64,000 bases of DNA, taken from contig SAKE01000012.1 in NCBI GenBank assembly GCA_004017275.1, positions 113,028 through 177,027 on the forward strand, given 5' to 3'. Below, piece by piece: positions 32,596-41,458 of the stretch (positions are counted from its first letter, which is position 1; each line of letters opens with the position of its first letter). Origin of the DNA: Mesorhizobium sp. (lineage in GTDB: Bacteria; Pseudomonadota; Alphaproteobacteria; Rhizobiales; Rhizobiaceae). Below the pieces are notes generated by a model. That model did not search any database. It was not told where the DNA came from and worked only from the letters and a program-made list of their open reading frames with translations. Made by a program: the position numbers and the translations under genes.

Positions 32596-33576
32596 ATGAA
32601 CTCATCCCGCATTACGTCCTTTCGTCGAGCGATCAGGGCCGGCCTGATCAGCACCGCACTGCTCCCTATTCCAACAACCGCTACGCTGGCCACACCAACA
32701 AATCCGGTTTCGCAAAATCAGGCAGCGGCCTGCGGCGCTATTTGCGCGAAGACGCAAACGCTCGATGTTGGCGGCATCGACTATGCATACCGCTCGCTCG
32801 GTGCGCCCTCCGGAACACCTTTGATTCTCCTGAACCGCTTTCGTGGAACAATGGACGAATGGGATCCGGAATTTCTCGATTACGTCGCCACACGCCGACA
32901 AGTCATCATCTTCGACAATGTCGGCGTGGCTCGCTCGGGTGGCGAGGCGCCGGCCCATATGAATGACTGGGCGAAAAACGCCGCCGCTTTCATTGATCGC
33001 CTGGGTTTCAACCAGGTCGATCTGTTGGGCTTTTCATTCGGCGGTCTTGTCGCACAGGAACTGACACTTCAGCGGCCCGATCTGGTGCGGAAGCTGATTA
33101 TCGTCGGCAGCGGCGCTGGCTACGTCGAAGGCGCAAACCTCAGCGCCAAGGCGATAGAGGTCGCGACAAGGCCAACCAACTCGGATGAGGATTTCCTCTA
33201 CCTGTTCTTCAAGGATACACCAACCAGCCAGGCCGCTGGACGTGCTCATCTCGCCCGGCTGCGTGAGCGCAAGGACGCGTTTGCCAAGCTTGTGAGCGAA
33301 AAGGCCTGGAAGGCCATGCTGTCCGCCGGCAGCGACGTCGGCACCGCCGAAACATCGCTGCTCAATCGAGTTGGTTCGATCCGGCAGCCGGTCCTGGTGG
33401 CGAACGGCAATGAAGACGCCATGATCCCGACGTTTCAATCCTACGCTCTGGCTCAGGCGATCCCGAATGCCCGACTGATCATCTATCCCGACTCCGGCCA
33501 TGCCTTCCTGTTTCAGTACCCGCGTGAGTTCGGCGATGAGGTCATCCGCTTCCTGGGCGATGAGGCGCGGCCATGA
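32596..33576 (+). CDS. Alpha/beta-hydrolase, exported
   Basis: A 326-residue alpha/beta-hydrolase with an N-terminal hydrophobic export signal (FRRAIRAGLISTALLPIPTT, Tat-like). Nucleophile elbow GFSFGG, acid in NGNEDAMIP and histidine in DSGHAF complete a triad. The usual HG oxyanion segment reads LNRFRG, a common variant in hydrolases beside such regulators. aagga precedes ATG 32596; another ATG lies at 32578. Its stop overlaps the next gene (ATGA). Substrate unknown. Confidence 0.85.
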   Translation: MNSSRITSFRRAIRAGLISTALLPIPTTATLATPTNPVSQNQAAACGAICAKTQTLDVGGIDYAYRSLGAPSGTPLILLNRFRGTMDEWDPEFLDYVATRRQVIIFDNVGVARSGGEAPAHMNDWAKNAAAFIDRLGFNQVDLLGFSFGGLVAQELTLQRPDLVRKLIIVGSGAGYVEGANLSAKAIEVATRPTNSDEDFLYLFFKDTPTSQAAGRAHLARLRERKDAFAKLVSEKAWKAMLSAGSDVGTAETSLLNRVGSIRQPVLVANGNEDAMIPTFQSYALAQAIPNARLIIYPDSGHAFLFQYPREFGDEVIRFLGDEARP

Positions 33577-34553
33577 CTGTCTCATTCTTATCCGGCTCGC
33601 TCACTCGCCGCCAGATGCTAGTGGCCGGCATTGCCGCCGGTGCGGGTCATCTGCTCCCGGAATACGTCTCACAAGCGCTCACAGCGGAATCCACCGATCA
33701 ACCCAACAGAGGAACTCAAACCATGAGCTACATCACGACAAAGGATGGAACCGAGATTTTCTACAAGGACTGGGGTTCCAAGAACGCGCAGCCGATCGTC
33801 TTCCACCATGGCTGGCCGCTCAGCGCCGACGACTGGGACAATCAGATGCTGTTCTTCTTGCACAACGGCTTTCGCGTCATCGCCCATGACCGCCGCGGGC
33901 ATGGACGATCGACTCAGACGGCCCATGGCAACGAAATGGACACCTATGCGGCCGACGTCGCGGAATTGGCTCAGGCGCTCGACTTGAAGAATGCCGTCCA
34001 TATCGGCCATTCGACCGGTGGCGGTGAGGTGGCGCATTATGTCGCCCGTGCCAAGCCGGGTCGTGTCGCCAAGGCCGTACTGATCGGCGCGGTGCCGCCG
34101 ATCATGGTGAAGTCGAAGAAGAACCCCGGCGGCCTGCCAATCGAGGTCTTCGACGGCTTTCGGGCCGCACTTGTGGCCAATCGCGCGCAGTTCTACTACG
34201 ACGTGCCGACCGGTCCCTTCTACGGCTTCAACCGTCCGGACGCAAAAGTCTCGCAGGGCATCATCGACAATTGGTGGCGGCAGGGCATGATGGGCGGCGC
34301 CAAGGCCCACTACGACTGCATCAAAGCGTTTTCCGAGACCGACTTCACCGAGGATTTGACCAAGATCGACCTGCCGGTGCTGGTGATGCACGGCTCCGAC
34401 GATCAGATCGTGCCCTATGCCGATTCGGCGCCGCTGTCGTCCAAGCTTTTGAAGAACGGCACACTGAAGACCTATGAGGGCCTGCCGCACGGCCTCTGCG
34501 CGACCCATCCCGAAATCGTCAACCCGGATCTGCTGGCCTTCATCAAAGGCTAG
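33573..34553 (+). CDS. Alpha/beta-hydrolase, chloroperoxidase-like, Tat signal
   Basis: A 326-residue protein with a twin-arginine signal (SLTRRQMLVAGIAAGAGHLL) followed by a canonical non-haem chloroperoxidase/esterase domain starting at MSYITTKDG. It shows HHGWPLSADDWDNQ, DRRGHGRS, nucleophile GHSTGG, acid HGSDDQIVP and GLPHGLC histidine. Members act as esterases or cofactor-free haloperoxidases. An internal start at 33723 would give a cytoplasmic form; the ATGA overlap with the previous gene supports the long form. Confidence 0.88.
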   Translation: MTVSFLSGSLTRRQMLVAGIAAGAGHLLPEYVSQALTAESTDQPNRGTQTMSYITTKDGTEIFYKDWGSKNAQPIVFHHGWPLSADDWDNQMLFFLHNGFRVIAHDRRGHGRSTQTAHGNEMDTYAADVAELAQALDLKNAVHIGHSTGGGEVAHYVARAKPGRVAKAVLIGAVPPIMVKSKKNPGGLPIEVFDGFRAALVANRAQFYYDVPTGPFYGFNRPDAKVSQGIIDNWWRQGMMGGAKAHYDCIKAFSETDFTEDLTKIDLPVLVMHGSDDQIVPYADSAPLSSKLLKNGTLKTYEGLPHGLCATHPEIVNPDLLAFIKG

Positions 34554-34578
34554 CCGCAGCGAAAAACGGAGACTTTCC

Positions 34579-35454
34579 ATGATTTCGACCAACGCAACTC
34601 CGGTGACGGAGGAGTATTTAGAACGCGGCGACGGCATGCGGATTTTCGTCCGCTCGTGGCGTCCGTTGTCCCGACCCAGCGCGGTCGTGGTGATCTGCCA
34701 CGGCGTGAACTCGCACAGCGGCCAATACTTCTGGGCGGCCGAGCAACTGGTCGCAGCCGGCTGCGCCGTTTACGCTCTCGATCTTCGCGGACGAGGAAAG
34801 TCGGACGGAGACCGCTTCTTCATCGAGAGTGTTACCGAATATGCCGATGACCTCTCGATGCTGGTGCAACTTGCCAAGGGCCGTGAGCCTGGGCTGCCGA
34901 TTTTCCTGCTTGGGCACAGCGCGGGTGGGGTGGTGTCTGCAACCTACACGCTCGAACATCAGGCCGAACTGGCCGGATTCATTTGCGAGAGCTTCGCATT
35001 CCAGGTCTACGCACCTGACTTTGCTCTCGCGGTGCTCAAAGGTCTCAGTCACGTTGCGCCGCATCTGCACGTGCTGCGGCTGAAGAATGAGGACTTTTCG
35101 CGAGATCCGGCGATTGTCGCGTCGATGAACAGCGATCCGCTGATCGACAACGAAGTCCAGCCAACGAGCACCGTGGCCGCGTTGGTTCGAGCCGATGAGC
35201 GGCTCAAGCGCGATTTTCCCTTGATCACGCTGCCGGTTTTCATTCTGCACGGGACGGCGGACAAGGCGACGAAACCGGCCGGCAGCCAATTGTTCTTCGA
35301 CACCACCGGATCATCCGACAAGACGCTCAAGCTCTATCCCGGCCATTTTCACGATCTCCTGAACGACCTTGGCCGCGAAGAGGTGATGGCGGAGGTTCTG
35401 GGATGGATCGGCGCACGTTTGCCGGTTGAGAAGACCGCAGCGGCGGCGGGTTGA
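34579..35454 (+). CDS. Alpha/beta-hydrolase, monoacylglycerol lipase-like
   Basis: A 291-residue hydrolase of the lysophospholipase/monoacylglycerol lipase type (Hydrolase_4). It shows VVVICHGVNSHSGQY, LDLRGRGKSDG, nucleophile GHSAGG, acid HGTADKATKP and histidine in YPGHFHDLL. No signal peptide, so cytoplasmic. Third of three consecutive hydrolase genes behind the winged-helix/ATPase regulator; 25 nt separates it from its upstream neighbour. Confidence 0.85.
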   Translation: MISTNATPVTEEYLERGDGMRIFVRSWRPLSRPSAVVVICHGVNSHSGQYFWAAEQLVAAGCAVYALDLRGRGKSDGDRFFIESVTEYADDLSMLVQLAKGREPGLPIFLLGHSAGGVVSATYTLEHQAELAGFICESFAFQVYAPDFALAVLKGLSHVAPHLHVLRLKNEDFSRDPAIVASMNSDPLIDNEVQPTSTVAALVRADERLKRDFPLITLPVFILHGTADKATKPAGSQLFFDTTGSSDKTLKLYPGHFHDLLNDLGREEVMAEVLGWIGARLPVEKTAAAAG

Positions 35455-35487
35455 ACGTTTGAAAGGCCGAGGTTGGAGCATAAATTC

Positions 35488-36024
35488 GTGTCTTCGAAAG
35501 CGCCCATTCGCATTGCTGTCTTGGTGAGTTCCGCATCCGGCGCCGATCGTACCGAATTTGATCGGTTTATTGCCGTCTACTACGCTCTGCTGGATGCGGG
35601 CGCGGAAGTGTTGGTCGCGTCGGCATCCGGAGGTCATCCGTGGCCGAAGCGCCTGAAGCCATCCGGCGAGGAGCCCGATGAACTCGCAGCGCGGTTCCAG
35701 AGCGACTGGCACGCTCGCGACGATCTCGCAAACACACTTCAGTTCGGTCAACTCTTCGTCGAGGATTTCCAGGGTGGCTTCTGCGTCGGTGAACCCGGCG
35801 CAATCTGGCGCGGCACTGATCTCGACTCCGTGGGGGCGCTGATCGCCCGCTTCCTCCAGGCCGGCAAGCCAATTGCCGTCGTGCCCAGCCTATTTGACAT
35901 TACTCCGACCGGCGCCGCCGATGGCTTACTTATCCTCAGTGACGGCAAATGGCCGCCGATCGCCACCGTCGGTGCGCTCTTGGCGGCCGCTACCCAATTC
36001 GACAACCGGAGGATTGAACCATGA
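35488..36024 (+). CDS. DJ-1/PfpI-like protein lacking the nucleophile cysteine
   Basis: A 178-residue protein resembling DJ-1/PfpI (Hsp31-like) proteins: RIAVLVSSASG start, the YYALLDAGAEVLVASASGG strand-turn and the KPIAVVPSLFDITPTGA region. The family's AVCHGP nucleophile elbow is replaced by AVVPSL and the GGHG motif by GEPG, so catalysis of the usual kind is unlikely. The GTG at 35488 has GGAG 9 nt upstream. It follows the hydrolases and may share their transcript. Confidence 0.65.
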   Translation: MSSKAPIRIAVLVSSASGADRTEFDRFIAVYYALLDAGAEVLVASASGGHPWPKRLKPSGEEPDELAARFQSDWHARDDLANTLQFGQLFVEDFQGGFCVGEPGAIWRGTDLDSVGALIARFLQAGKPIAVVPSLFDITPTGAADGLLILSDGKWPPIATVGALLAAATQFDNRRIEP

Positions 36025-36519
36025 AGCTAGATCAACGTAGGCGCCTCCGGATTTGCCGAATGCACCCTGGAGCCGGGTTTGCGACGGCAGCATAGCCGAA
36101 CCGCTTCCGGCGGAGATCGTCGTACCAGACGCCATCCCAGCTGAATGGGCACACATTGAGAAGCGGCTAGGCGGCATCGGCGGCGCCATAGAGGCCTCGT
36201 TCGGCTCGACTTCCGCACTTCGAGAACGCGGCGCGGAATGTTGCAGAGAAAATCTTCGCAGCGCCGTCGCCAAGGTGCATGGCGATGGCGTCACAGCACG
36301 CACACGATGAACTGCTATCTGTCAGTATTATATCGACTATTACTTCCTGCGGTTATGTCGATAGCCCGATCGCGAAGCCTTCATAACGATACTTTTCTTC
36401 CACGTTCGGTCGTGATAGCATCCAGCTCTCTAGCCTTACTTACGATCATAAAGATCTTCGTTCTGAGGGTGCGCCTGCCGCGATGGCGGGCGACCGTTTT
36501 TGCTTTGGGGGGCAGCGGA
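36025..36519. other. Gene-free region before the PLD gene
   Basis: About 495 bp. An open frame runs in from 36238 in phase with the PLD gene but has no family features and no ribosome site. It contains an AT-rich patch (tattatatcgactattact, about 36328-36347) suitable for a promoter. Confidence 0.4.
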
Positions 36520-38223
36520 ATGGCCGGGGAGTTTCAGGTTGCGGGCAAGAATGCGGCGGCGCTGTTCGCGCTGAAGGTGCATCGCGGCGACGGCATGGCG
36601 CTGCTGGCGATGAACTGGCGCAACGGACAGCCGCCGCGAGATTTTGTCGGCTTCGCCATTGAGTACCGCGTGCCGAACGGAACGCGGTTCTTTGCGGTGC
36701 CTAACCGGATTGCCTTTCCGGGGCCGGACGGTGCGGTCAATCCCAACAAACTGTCGTCGCGGCTATCGCCGATCCAGAAGTTTCGCTGGGTGCATTTTCC
36801 GTTCAATGCCGAGATCCCCGGCGACTACACCTACATGGTGACGCCGGTGTTCATGGACGATGACGGGCAGCTGAGCTATGGCGAGCCGCAGACTGCGGAC
36901 ATCGAGCTCCGGCGCGAGACCTATCCGGGCGCGCTCAACGTGGCGTTCACGCGGGGCTTCGTGTCGTCACAGGCCTTCGTCGACCGCTGGGAGCGGTTTG
37001 GGCCGATCTCGACCCTCTTGCCGGAAGATGCCGATGACGGGCTGACGTTTACTCCGACCCACCCGAAGACGGAACAGGCGTTAAGCTGGATGGGGTTCGA
37101 GGATCGGCATGCGATCTACGAGACGCTGGATGAGGCGATCGGCGATGCGAGCGCCAAGGTCTGCGTGGTGGCCTACGACCTCAGCGAGAAGGGGTTCGTC
37201 GACCGGCTGCGGCAACTGGGACCACGACTCAAGATCATTATCGACGACGACGGCAAGCACGGTGCGGCGCATTCGGGCGAGACGCAGTCGGCAGATATTC
37301 TCATCGCCTCGGCTGGCGCCGCCAACGTCAAGCGCCAGAGCATGGGCAAGCTCCAGCACAACAAGATGATCGTGGTCGATGGCAACCAGGTGAAGAAGGC
37401 GATCGGCGGCTCGACCAATTTCAGCTGGCGCGGCTTTTACGTGCAGTCGAACAACGCGATGATCTTCACCGGCGCCGCGCCGGTGCAGGTGTTTCGCGAG
37501 GCATTCGAGGATTTCTGGACCGAAGCCGGATTCGCCACCAGCCGATCGGCAAGCTGGCGCGACCTGGGGATCGCCGGTGTGGACGTCAAGGCGACGTTTT
37601 CGCCACATGCGGCGGCCAACGCGCAACTCGGCAAGATCGCCGACGATATCGACGCGACGAAATCGAGCCTGCTGTTCTCGCTGGCGTTCCTGTGGCAGAC
37701 GCCGGGGGCAATCCGCGATGCGGTGGCACGGGTGCGGGGCAACGACGCGCGCTTCGTCTACGGCATTTCCGACAAGAAGGTCGGCGGGCTCGATGTGCAG
37801 AAGCCGGACGGCAATCCACCGGCGGTGTTTCCCACCGCGCTGCTGAAGGGCAGTACCCCGGCGCCGTTCAAGGCCGAGCCGGTGGGCGGTAGCGGCAACC
37901 GCATGCACCACAAATTCGTGGTGATCGACTTCGACAAGCCCAGCGCACGTGTCTATCTTGGCTCTTACAACTTTTCCAAGGCGGCCGACGTCACGAATGG
38001 CGAGAACCTGATCCTCGCCCGGGACCGGCGGATTGCCGTGTCCTATATGGTGGAGGCGCTGCGGATGTTCGACCACTACCACTTCCGCATAGCACAGCAG
38101 GAAGCCAAGATCGCTGGCACCAAGCTGCAGTTGAAGCTGCCGCCGGCGGCCGGGCAGGATGCGTGGTGGCTCAGGGACTATACCGACGTGCGGCGGATCA
38201 AGGACCGGGAGATGTTCTCGTAG
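36520..38223 (+). CDS. Phospholipase D-like protein
   Basis: A 567-residue protein with two HKD motifs: LQHNKMIVVDG followed by GGSTNFSWRG (about residues 280-310), and MHHKFVVIDF followed by LGSYNFSKAA near residue 460-490. The pair forms one active site for phosphodiester transfer, on lipids or nucleic acids. The N-terminal 180 residues are a beta-rich domain (FVGFAIEYRVPNG, YTYMVTPVFMDDDGQ) that may bind substrate. No signal peptide is seen. ATG 36520 follows ggggggca and begins the conserved sequence. Confidence 0.85.
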   Translation: MAGEFQVAGKNAAALFALKVHRGDGMALLAMNWRNGQPPRDFVGFAIEYRVPNGTRFFAVPNRIAFPGPDGAVNPNKLSSRLSPIQKFRWVHFPFNAEIPGDYTYMVTPVFMDDDGQLSYGEPQTADIELRRETYPGALNVAFTRGFVSSQAFVDRWERFGPISTLLPEDADDGLTFTPTHPKTEQALSWMGFEDRHAIYETLDEAIGDASAKVCVVAYDLSEKGFVDRLRQLGPRLKIIIDDDGKHGAAHSGETQSADILIASAGAANVKRQSMGKLQHNKMIVVDGNQVKKAIGGSTNFSWRGFYVQSNNAMIFTGAAPVQVFREAFEDFWTEAGFATSRSASWRDLGIAGVDVKATFSPHAAANAQLGKIADDIDATKSSLLFSLAFLWQTPGAIRDAVARVRGNDARFVYGISDKKVGGLDVQKPDGNPPAVFPTALLKGSTPAPFKAEPVGGSGNRMHHKFVVIDFDKPSARVYLGSYNFSKAADVTNGENLILARDRRIAVSYMVEALRMFDHYHFRIAQQEAKIAGTKLQLKLPPAAGQDAWWLRDYTDVRRIKDREMFS

Positions 38224-38489
38224 GCGAGAAACGGCAGTCCCTGGCGACGATCCGCACCGGTCAGCTTTCCTGGTTGGGTCCTTCCTTATTCCATGCGTCG
38301 CTGCCCTTCGATCACCCTTGCCCCACAATGACGATCGATGCCCAGTTCGCATCGCCTGAAAGGCCGGCCCAAAAGGTTGCGCATCGCTTGGGTAGTGGGA
38401 TTGCTGCCTGATCCAGACCGAGTAGATGTAGCGAGCGCGTCTGTCCGCATCCGCGCGACAGGCGGAAGTCAGTGGAGCTTGATTTGACT

Positions 38490-39248
38490 ATGCACCCTAG
38501 CGACATCAAGCGCGCGCTGATCACCGGAGCCGGTGCGGCCGACGGCATCGGCTTTGCCATTGCCCGGCAGCTCGGCCGTGCCGGCCATACCGTCTTCCTC
38601 ACGGGTGCCAGCGCGCGTGTGCTCGATCGCGCCATTGAACTTCGTGGCGAAGGCATCGATGCCTCTGCCGCTATCGCCGATCTCACCATCGCCGCTGATG
38701 TCGAGCGGCTGCGGGCTGATGTCGGTGCGGTCGATATACTGGTCAACAATGCCGGCATGGGCTCACTGGCATCGCCATCGGCCGACAAGACGTTTCTTTC
38801 GATGACCGAGGCCGACTGGGATCAGGGCATCGACGTCAGCCTGAAGACCGCGTTTCTGGTCACCCGTGCGTTCCTGCCGGCGATGGTCGAAGCAGGCTAC
38901 GGGCGCATCGTCAATGTGGCGTCGGTCACCGGGCCGCTGGTGTCGTTCGAAGGCACATCAGCCTATTCCGCCGCCAAGGCCGGCATGGTCGGCCTGACGC
39001 GTACGTTGGCGCTGGAAGTGGCGAAAAACGGCATCACGGTCAACGCCGTGGCGCCCGGCTGGATCGAAACGGGCTCGTCGAGCGAGATGGAGCGGATGGC
39101 GGCCCTGCATACGCCGCCGGCACGGGCCGGGCGGCCGGACGAGGTGGCCGCCGCGGTGGTGTTCCTGGCATCGGCAGGCGCCAGCTATGTCAACGGCGCC
39201 CTGCTGGTGGTCGATGGCGGCAACAGCCTTCAAGAGCGCAAGGGCTGA
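38490..39248 (+). CDS. Short-chain dehydrogenase/reductase (SDR)
   Basis: A 252-residue classical SDR: TGAGAADGIGFAIA cofactor motif, NNAGMG, catalytic Ser in VASVTG, Tyr-Lys in YSAAKAG and PGWIETG. It resembles FabG-type 3-oxoacyl reductases or alcohol dehydrogenases; the substrate cannot be told. A GTG at 38472 would add six residues. The gene stands alone between the PLD gene and the copper-oxidase locus. Confidence 0.88.
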   Translation: MHPSDIKRALITGAGAADGIGFAIARQLGRAGHTVFLTGASARVLDRAIELRGEGIDASAAIADLTIAADVERLRADVGAVDILVNNAGMGSLASPSADKTFLSMTEADWDQGIDVSLKTAFLVTRAFLPAMVEAGYGRIVNVASVTGPLVSFEGTSAYSAAKAGMVGLTRTLALEVAKNGITVNAVAPGWIETGSSSEMERMAALHTPPARAGRPDEVAAAVVFLASAGASYVNGALLVVDGGNSLQERKG

Positions 39249-39373
39249 GGGCTCCGAGACGCCTCGCCGGAACGATCGGTCGTTCACGATCGGAACAGCG
39301 GGTCCGGCTTGCACTTCATTGCGCGCCAGTGCGCTCCTATTCCTCCTGCAGCAGCATGAACTACGCTTCGACG

Positions 39374-41266
39374 TCAGCTTACGGCGATGACCACCATCAG
39401 CCCACCGCCGCCCTTCTCCTCGACATTGTTGTTCGTCGTGTGATGCGGGATGTGGCAATGGATGAGCCACTTGCCGGGACGCAGCGCCTTCCAGACGACG
39501 TCATAGCGTTGTCCCGGACCGACATTGATCGTATCGGCCAGGAAACGTGCCGAGGGGGCAAGCGTCTCACCGTCGCGGGCGACGACCTCGAAGGGTCCGC
39601 CATGAATGTGCATTGGATGGACGAAGCCATTGTTGGTGCCGATGAAACGCACCTTCAGCGTCTCGCCCACCTTCATAGGGATGGTGTCGGTTGCGGGATA
39701 GGCCTTGCCGTTGATGGTGAAGAAGTTCGGCATACCGCCTTCCATCGGCATCGAGGGGTAAGTCAGCCCATCGCGCACCAGCCATTCCTGAAGCTCGATC
39801 ACGTAGTCGTGGTTGGCCTGAACCTCGTCGGCGGGATTGGCGGGGTCGATGATCAGCGCGCCATAAAGGCCGAGTGCCTGGGTGCGGTCCGGCTTGGCGT
39901 GCGGGTGATAGAAATAGGTCCCGTGCTGGGTCGCGGTGAATGCATAGGAATAGGATTGTCCAGGCTCGATCGGCGGCTGGGTGATTTCGGCGGGTCCATC
40001 CATCTGGTTCGGCAGGATCATGCCGTGCCAATGCACGGTGGTTTCCTCCGGCAGGTCATTGGTGACGTCGATGCGAACTTTATCGCCCTGCCGAATGTGA
40101 ATGCGCGGACCGGGTATCTGGCCGTTGTAGGCATAGGCGTCGACCGCGACGTTGGGCAGTATCTGCCAGCGGACCATCGATGGTCTGAGGTCGAACACCT
40201 TGACGCCGTTCTCCAGGCGGAACGGTAGTTCCCGGTCGCCCTTGGCGGCAAGGCCGTAGGACGAGGTGACGCGGCGCGGATCGGTTGCCGCCATGTCACG
40301 CATGGCCTCCGCCGGCGTGTCGCGGCCCATGATCATGCCTTGCGGCATGATCGCCCCGCCGACGTCACGTGCCGAAAGCGTCAGGTTCAGCCAGTTCGCC
40401 GGTGCGGCCATGCCGATCGCCAGCGCCAACACCGACACCATACCGAGGGCCGCGATCTGCGGCGTCGTCGCGTCCGTCTCCATCTGATGGCCGCTGTGTT
40501 TGGACTTGTGGGAGGTGTTGCGGCTTCGGCGATCAGCGCCGGCATTGGGATGATGCATAGCGTGGGTGGGCGGCTCTCCACTGCTCGTTTCGGTCGGCTG
40601 CGGGCGCTGCGTCATCAACCCGTGCTTCAGCCCTCGCGCCACCAGCCAGACATTGGCCGGATAGGCGAGCGTGAAGCCGGCAATGACGCCGATCGACATC
40701 ACGCCCCAGAACAAAAGCTCGGTCGGCTCCATGGCGCGCATGTCGCGCCCCATCATCAGGAAGCTCATGACCGGCGCCATGCCGGCCATCATGAAGTTCA
40801 TCGAGATGAACTCGGGCAGGAAGCTCTTTCGCACGTTCTCCCAGTAGGTGCCGCCCATCATCGATTTCATGAACAACGATTGGAAGATGAAAAGGCCGAA
40901 GGCGAAGCCCGCCAGATATTCGACGATCAGGTCGAGCCACATCGGCAGGCCAAGCGTTGCCGTGATGACCGCGGCGAGAATGATACCGGTCGCATCGCCG
41001 GCAACGCAGTGAATGGTCGAACCGACGCCCTGCTTCCAGAGCGGTCTGGTGAAGGCTTCGTGCTCGCCCGGGCGGGGCTCCTTGTCGGCAAGTACATAAA
41101 GCAGCAGACCGAGCGGCCCCATGTAGAGGGTCACCAGGATGAAGCCCCATTTCATCACCACGGGCTCCGGATTGCTGCGGTATTGGTCGACGCCGACATA
41201 GAGGGTCGACGCCAGCGCGAGCGTGAACCAGGCAACAAGAAAATAGTCGATCGGTTGGATGAGCAT
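39374..41266 (-). CDS. DUF4396-multicopper oxidase fusion
   Basis: A 630-residue fusion. Residues 1-200 are a polytopic DUF4396 domain (FLVAWFTLALASTLYVG, GDATGIILAAVITATLG, GGTYWENVRKSFLPEF). A His-rich linker follows, then a membrane anchor (IAALGMVSVLALAIGMAA) and a two-to-three-domain multicopper oxidase. All copper motifs are present: TVHWHGM, YFYHPHA, HPMHIHG and HCHIPHH. The enzyme domain should face the periplasm, tethered to the membrane. Divergent from the soluble oxidase at 41459, with about 190 bp shared promoter space. The open frame continuing upstream is antisense to that gene. Confidence 0.85.
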   Translation of the reverse strand: MLIQPIDYFLVAWFTLALASTLYVGVDQYRSNPEPVVMKWGFILVTLYMGPLGLLLYVLADKEPRPGEHEAFTRPLWKQGVGSTIHCVAGDATGIILAAVITATLGLPMWLDLIVEYLAGFAFGLFIFQSLFMKSMMGGTYWENVRKSFLPEFISMNFMMAGMAPVMSFLMMGRDMRAMEPTELLFWGVMSIGVIAGFTLAYPANVWLVARGLKHGLMTQRPQPTETSSGEPPTHAMHHPNAGADRRSRNTSHKSKHSGHQMETDATTPQIAALGMVSVLALAIGMAAPANWLNLTLSARDVGGAIMPQGMIMGRDTPAEAMRDMAATDPRRVTSSYGLAAKGDRELPFRLENGVKVFDLRPSMVRWQILPNVAVDAYAYNGQIPGPRIHIRQGDKVRIDVTNDLPEETTVHWHGMILPNQMDGPAEITQPPIEPGQSYSYAFTATQHGTYFYHPHAKPDRTQALGLYGALIIDPANPADEVQANHDYVIELQEWLVRDGLTYPSMPMEGGMPNFFTINGKAYPATDTIPMKVGETLKVRFIGTNNGFVHPMHIHGGPFEVVARDGETLAPSARFLADTINVGPGQRYDVVWKALRPGKWLIHCHIPHHTTNNNVEEKGGGGLMVVIAVS

Positions 41267-41458
41267 GATCCGGATCCGGTCTCTCGTGCCGTCCGATGAA
41301 ACGGCAGGTTGTACCACCCTGCCAGTGAACGCGGTCGCGGCCGATATGATCCCGTATATGCCGACAGCTCGATCTCGCTTGACCTTCCAGCCACTGGAAC
41401 CCTTAGGGTCGCGCAAGGTCTTCCGGCGGGCCTTTCCTCGAAAGCAAGGAGCGGAGAA

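Noticed and set aside
125..39293. 16-mer ggtcgttcacgatcgg occurring at 125-140 and 39278-39293
   Set aside because: Only two copies seen, far apart and with no consistent gene context; may be chance or a minor dispersed motif.
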